In this document: in pieces, positions 61,119 through 64,000 of the stretch | Layout of the letters: each line of letters begins with the position of its first letter | Position numbering within the stretch: position 1 is the stretch's first letter | DNA from: Blastococcus sp. TML/M2B | GTDB taxonomy: Bacteria; Actinomycetota; Actinomycetes; Mycobacteriales; Geodermatophilaceae | Assembly: GCF_016612865.1 (NCBI RefSeq) | Contig: NZ_JAENZZ010000002.1 | Location: 310,001-374,000, forward strand | Direction: 5' to 3' | Length of the DNA stretch: 64,000 nt | The notes under the pieces: model-generated | The model's input: only the letters and a program-made list of their open reading frames with translations | The model's database searches: none | Told to the model about the DNA's origin: nothing | Translations under genes and position numbers: made by a program

Positions 61119-62255
61119 GCGCCCCCGGCACGCCGCGGCGGACCGACGTCGTCGTCGTCGGTGGCGGGGTGATGGGCTCGTCGGCCGCCTGGGCGCTGGC
61201 CCGCCGCGGCGTCGACGTCGTGCTGCTCGAGCGGTTCGCACCGGGGCACGACCTCGGCGCCTCGCACGGCAGCTCGCGCATCTACCGCAGCACCTACGCC
61301 CAGCCGCACCACCAGGCGCTGGTCGCCGAGGCGCGCCGGCTGTGGACCGAACTCGAGGCGGAGACCGGGACCACCCTGCTGCACCCGGCCCCCGGCGTCA
61401 GCACCGCGGGACCCTCCGGGGAGCCGCGGCTGCGCGAGGTCGCCGCCGCCATGGCGAGCGCCGGGGTGCCGCACGAGTGGCTGACCGCGGCGCAGGCGGA
61501 GGAGCGCTGGCCCGGGGATGCGCTTCCCCGGCCCGGTCCTGCACGAACCGCACACCGCCGGCCGGCTGGACGCCGACGCCGCGGTCACCGCCCTGCAGAC
61601 CGCCGCCGAGCGGCACGGCGCCGTCGTCCGGCACCACCGGCGGGTCACCGCCGTCGAGGCCGCGGGCGACGGGGTGGTCGTGCGCTCGGCCGCGGGTGGG
61701 GCGGTGCGCGCGCGCACGGCGATCGTCGCCGCGGGCGCCTGGACGGCCGACGTGCTCGGGGACCTCGTGCCGCTGCCCGCGCTGCGGGTCACCCAGGAGC
61801 AGCCGGCCCACTTCGCGCCGGTGACCGACGGCCTGGAGTGGCCGGCGTTCACCGCGGACCCGGAGCCGGCCGGGGGCCGGCCGAGCGGCGTCTACGGGCT
61901 GCTCAGCCCGGACGGCGTCAAGGTCGGCTTCCACGGCACCGGGCCGGAAGTGCACCCGGACCGGCGCAGCCGCACCGCCGAGCCGGGGCAGCTGGCCCAG
62001 CTGCAGGAGTACGTGCGCCGGTGGCTGCCCGGCCTGGACGCCGGCAGCCCCGAGCCGATCTCGTGCACCTACACGAGCACCGCCACCGGGGAGTTCGTGC
62101 TCGACCGCGTCGGGCCGGTCGTGGTGGCCGCGGGCTTCAGCGGGCACGGGTTCAAGGGGGCGACGGCGATCGGCCGGGTGCTGGCCGACCTCGCCACCGG
62201 CACCGAACCGGGCGCCGACCGCTTCCGCCTGGCGGCGCACGCCGTCGCCGGCTGA
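61115..62255 (+). pseudogene. Sarcosine-oxidase-like FAD oxidoreductase, single-base frameshift
   Basis: A DAO-family flavoenzyme like monomeric sarcosine oxidase or N-methyltryptophan oxidase. GTG 61115 opens TDVVVVGGGVMGSSAAWALA, then LLERFAPGHDLGASHGSSRI. A G run at 61514-61517 carries one extra base, after AQAEERWPG. The rest continues in the next frame: MRFPGPVLHEPHTAGRLDAD, TYTSTATGEFVLDRVGPVVV and AAGFSGHGFKGATAIGRVLA. The cysteine in ISCTYTSTATGEF sits where sarcosine oxidases bind FAD covalently. A likely role is oxidation of a secondary or substituted amino acid imported by the transporter (inference). Confidence 0.83.
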
Positions 62256-62272
62256 CACCTCCGGCACGCACT

Positions 62273-62303
62273 CCGGCCGGGCCACCGCACGGGGCCCGGC
62301 CGG
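62273..62303. terminator. Bidirectional hairpin terminator
   Basis: Perfect 11-base arms CCGGCCGGGCC and GGCCCGGCCGG with a 9-base loop, between the convergent flavoenzyme and LysE genes. Confidence 0.8.
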
Positions 62304-62310
62304 ATCCGGT

Positions 62311-62958
62311 TCAGCGGCCGGCGGCCGCGACGCGCAGCCCGAGGGCGACCAGCACCGAACCGCTGACCGCCTCCAGGCCGACCCTGACGCGCGGCCGGCG
62401 GAACCAGGCGCCCGCCCGTGCCACGCCCGCCGCCAGGGCCAGGTACAGCCCGGTCTCCACCGTGACCTGCAGCAGGCCGAGCACCGCCGTCGTCGCGAAG
62501 ACCGGCCCGTCGGCAGGCACGAACTGCGGGTAGAACGCCAGCATGAAGACGGCGGCCTTCGGGTTCGCCAGCTGCACGAGCGCGCCCTCGCCGAACGCCG
62601 TCCACCAGTGCCGGGAGCCGGCCGGGAGCACCGCCTCGGGCTGGGGTGCCGCCCGGCCGCCCCTGCCCCGCCACGCGGCGCGGAGCGCCCGGACCCCGAG
62701 CCCGATCAGCACGGCCGCGCCGACGACCCGGAGCACCAGGTAGGCGACCTCGGAGGCGGCCACCAGCGCGGCGAACCCGACACCCGCGGCCAGCGCCCAG
62801 ACGAAGAGCCCGAGCTCGAGGCCGAGCACCGTGGGCACCGCGCCGCGGAAGCCGCGGAGCGCGGCCCGCCGGAGGATCAGCGCCATCGCCGGGCCGGGCG
62901 TGGCGGAGATCAGGAGCACCGCGAGCACGAAGGCGGGCAGCGAGGCCAGGACGTCCAC
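62311..62958 (-). CDS. LysE/RhtB-family amino-acid exporter
   Basis: A 215-residue membrane protein with about six helices. FVLAVLLISATPGPAMALIL is the N-terminal LysE signature, and EGALVQLANPKAAVFMLAFY and PQFVPADGPVFATTAVLGLL are also typical. It probably exports an amino acid or derivative. The start is GTG 62956-62958. The NtaA-type monooxygenase gene ends 36 bases upstream on the same strand, so they may be co-transcribed. Confidence 0.92.
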   Translation of the reverse strand: MDVLASLPAFVLAVLLISATPGPAMALILRRAALRGFRGAVPTVLGLELGLFVWALAAGVGFAALVAASEVAYLVLRVVGAAVLIGLGVRALRAAWRGRGGRAAPQPEAVLPAGSRHWWTAFGEGALVQLANPKAAVFMLAFYPQFVPADGPVFATTAVLGLLQVTVETGLYLALAAGVARAGAWFRRPRVRVGLEAVSGSVLVALGLRVAAAGR

Positions 62959-62993
62959 GAGCAGATCGTGGCACGCGGCCCGCTCCCCCCTGT

Positions 62994-64000
62994 TCAGCTG
63001 CGGCGCGCCGGCTCGGCCAGCCCGAGGTGGTCGCGCAGCGTCGTCCCCGCGTAGTCGGCGCGGAAGACGCCGCGCTCCTGGAGCAGCGGCACGACCCGGT
63101 CGACGAACGGGTCCAGCCCGCCGGGGGTGATGTGCGGGACGAGCACGAACCCGTCGGCGGCATCGGACTGCACGTGGTCGTCGATCGTGGCGGCCACCGT
63201 CTCCGGGCTGCCCACGAACGCCTGCCGCGCGGTCACCTCCACCATCAGCTCGCGGATGGACAGGTTCTTGGCCTCGGCGATGGAGCGCCACTTCGCGGCC
63301 ACGGCCAGCGGGTCCTTGTTCATGCGGACGCTGGCCCGGCCCTGGGCGACGGTGTTCTCCCCGGCCACCGGGTCGAACTCCGGCAGCGGGCCGTCCGGGT
63401 CGAGGTCGGAGAGGTCGCGGTTCCAGACCTGCTCCAGCGAGCGGATCGCCGTCTGCCCCGACACCTGCTGCCGCCGGACCTCGTGGGCCAGCTCGGCGGC
63501 CTCGGCGTCGGTGTCACCGATGACGAAGGTGGCCGCCGGCATGATCAGCAGTTGCTCGGGCGTGCGGCCGTACTTCGGCAGCCGGCCCTTGACGTCGGCG
63601 AAGAACGCCTGGCCGGCCTCGCGGGTGCTGTGCCGGCTGAAGATGACGTCGGCGGCGGAGGCGGCGAACTCGCGACCCTCGTCGGAGTCGCCGGCCTGGA
63701 AGATCACCGGCCGCCCCTGCGGGCTGCGGGGCACGGCGAACCGGCCCTCGACGTCGAAGTGCTCGTCGACGTGCCGGAAGGAGCCCGCCGCCGGATCGGT
63801 GAGGAACCGGCCGCCGTCCTTGTCGGCCACGATCTCGTCGCCCCGCCAGGAGTCGAACAGCTCGAACGTCGTCTGCAGGAAGGTGCGGGCGCGCTCGTAC
63901 CGCTGCTCCTGGGCCAGGAAGCCGCCGCGGCGGAAGTTCTCGCCGGTGAACGCGTCCCACGAGGTGACGACGTTCCACGCCGCCCGCCCCGCGGTGAGGT
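62994..64000 (-). CDS. NtaA/SnaA/DszA-family FMN-dependent monooxygenase (5' end beyond window)
   Basis: A C-terminal ~335-residue part of a class C flavin monooxygenase; the gene runs off the window end. LTAGRAAWNVVTSWDAFTGE, YERARTFLQTTFELFDSWRG and DVEGRFAVPRSPQGRPVIFQ followed by AGDSDEGREFAASAADVIF are hallmarks of the NtaA/SnaA/DszA group, including enzymes that cleave C-N or C-S bonds. It needs reduced FMN from a partner such as the flavin reductase at 53596-54084. Its place in a SAM- and Cys-regulated cluster supports a sulfur substrate (inference). Confidence 0.93.
   Translation of the reverse strand, partial: LTAGRAAWNVVTSWDAFTGENFRRGGFLAQEQRYERARTFLQTTFELFDSWRGDEIVADKDGGRFLTDPAAGSFRHVDEHFDVEGRFAVPRSPQGRPVIFQAGDSDEGREFAASAADVIFSRHSTREAGQAFFADVKGRLPKYGRTPEQLLIMPAATFVIGDTDAEAAELAHEVRRQQVSGQTAIRSLEQVWNRDLSDLDPDGPLPEFDPVAGENTVAQGRASVRMNKDPLAVAAKWRSIAEAKNLSIRELMVEVTARQAFVGSPETVAATIDDHVQSDAADGFVLVPHITPGGLDPFVDRVVPLLQERGVFRADYAGTTLRDHLGLAEPARRS

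Noticed and set aside
1-64000. tRNA, rRNA or mobile-element genes
   Set aside because: No tRNA T-arm/acceptor pattern, rRNA core sequence, transposase or integrase frame was recognised by eye on either strand.

Overview
The window is very GC-rich actinobacterial chromosome, most likely a member of the Geodermatophilaceae (Blastococcus/Geodermatophilus/Modestobacter group). The reasons are the DUF222-HNH protein with a LexA box on its start codon, the many GTG starts, the mix of housekeeping genes, and an in-frame UAG at the selenocysteine position of a UGSC-family protein; UAG-encoded selenocysteine is established for Geodermatophilus and Blastococcus. No rRNA, tRNA, CRISPR, insertion sequence or prophage was seen. 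Most genes sit in short operons with ATGA/GTGA overlaps, separated by GC-rich hairpin terminators.

Layout. 0.1-7 kb: PucR-type regulator, a frameshifted CBS-domain gene, two very small conserved-looking proteins, an LLM flavin oxidoreductase, an MFS transporter, a TRIC-type channel and a DUF3068 membrane protein. 7-11 kb: a fatty-acid/steroid-type operon of an acyl-CoA ligase and two acyl-CoA dehydrogenases, one frameshifted. 11.4-14.2 kb: a DivIVA-like coiled-coil protein, then the most unusual locus, a thioredoxin-like/UGSC operon whose second gene reads through UAG (12463-12465) and has a bacterial SECIS-like hairpin just downstream. 14.2-35 kb: DUF222-HNH nuclease, F420-type reductase, ATP-dependent DNA ligase, PIG-L deacetylase, hydrolases, oxidoreductases, a Suv3-like RNA helicase, a Pol I-like exonuclease/polymerase and a siderophore-interacting protein. 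35 kb: a c-di-AMP (ydaO/yuaA) riboswitch ahead of a secreted cell-wall protein. 36-39 kb: TetR regulator with palindromic operators, divergent from an MMPL transporter. 39.6-51.8 kb: core metabolism and transcription: GTP-type PEP carboxykinase, SigE-family sigma factor with a membrane partner, principal sigma factor, tryptophan 2,3-dioxygenase, malate:quinone oxidoreductase, cold-shock protein, Mug glycosylase, and an ECF sigma/anti-sigma pair. 52-53.6 kb: Na+/H+ antiporter.

From 53.6 kb to the end lies a probable sulfur-compound salvage cluster around a divergent control region (56.0-56.7 kb). One strand carries a cysteine-type leader peptide ahead of a FAD/NAD(P)-binding protein and a flavin reductase. 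The other carries a promoter, a SAM-IV riboswitch and a second cysteine-type leader peptide ahead of an acetyltransferase, a polar amino-acid ABC transporter with two tandem solute-binding lipoproteins, and a sarcosine-oxidase-like flavoenzyme. A LysE exporter and an NtaA/SnaA/DszA-type monooxygenase (cut by the window end) converge on it. Import, N-acetylation, flavin-dependent oxidation and C-S cleavage of an S-substituted amino acid is a reasonable model but is inference.

Seven genes carry single-base frameshifts, mostly at short G/C runs (eight sites). Several would be housekeeping genes (mqo, acyl-CoA dehydrogenase), so indel errors in the assembly are more likely than real gene decay; these genes are entered as pseudogene-type features with that caveat.
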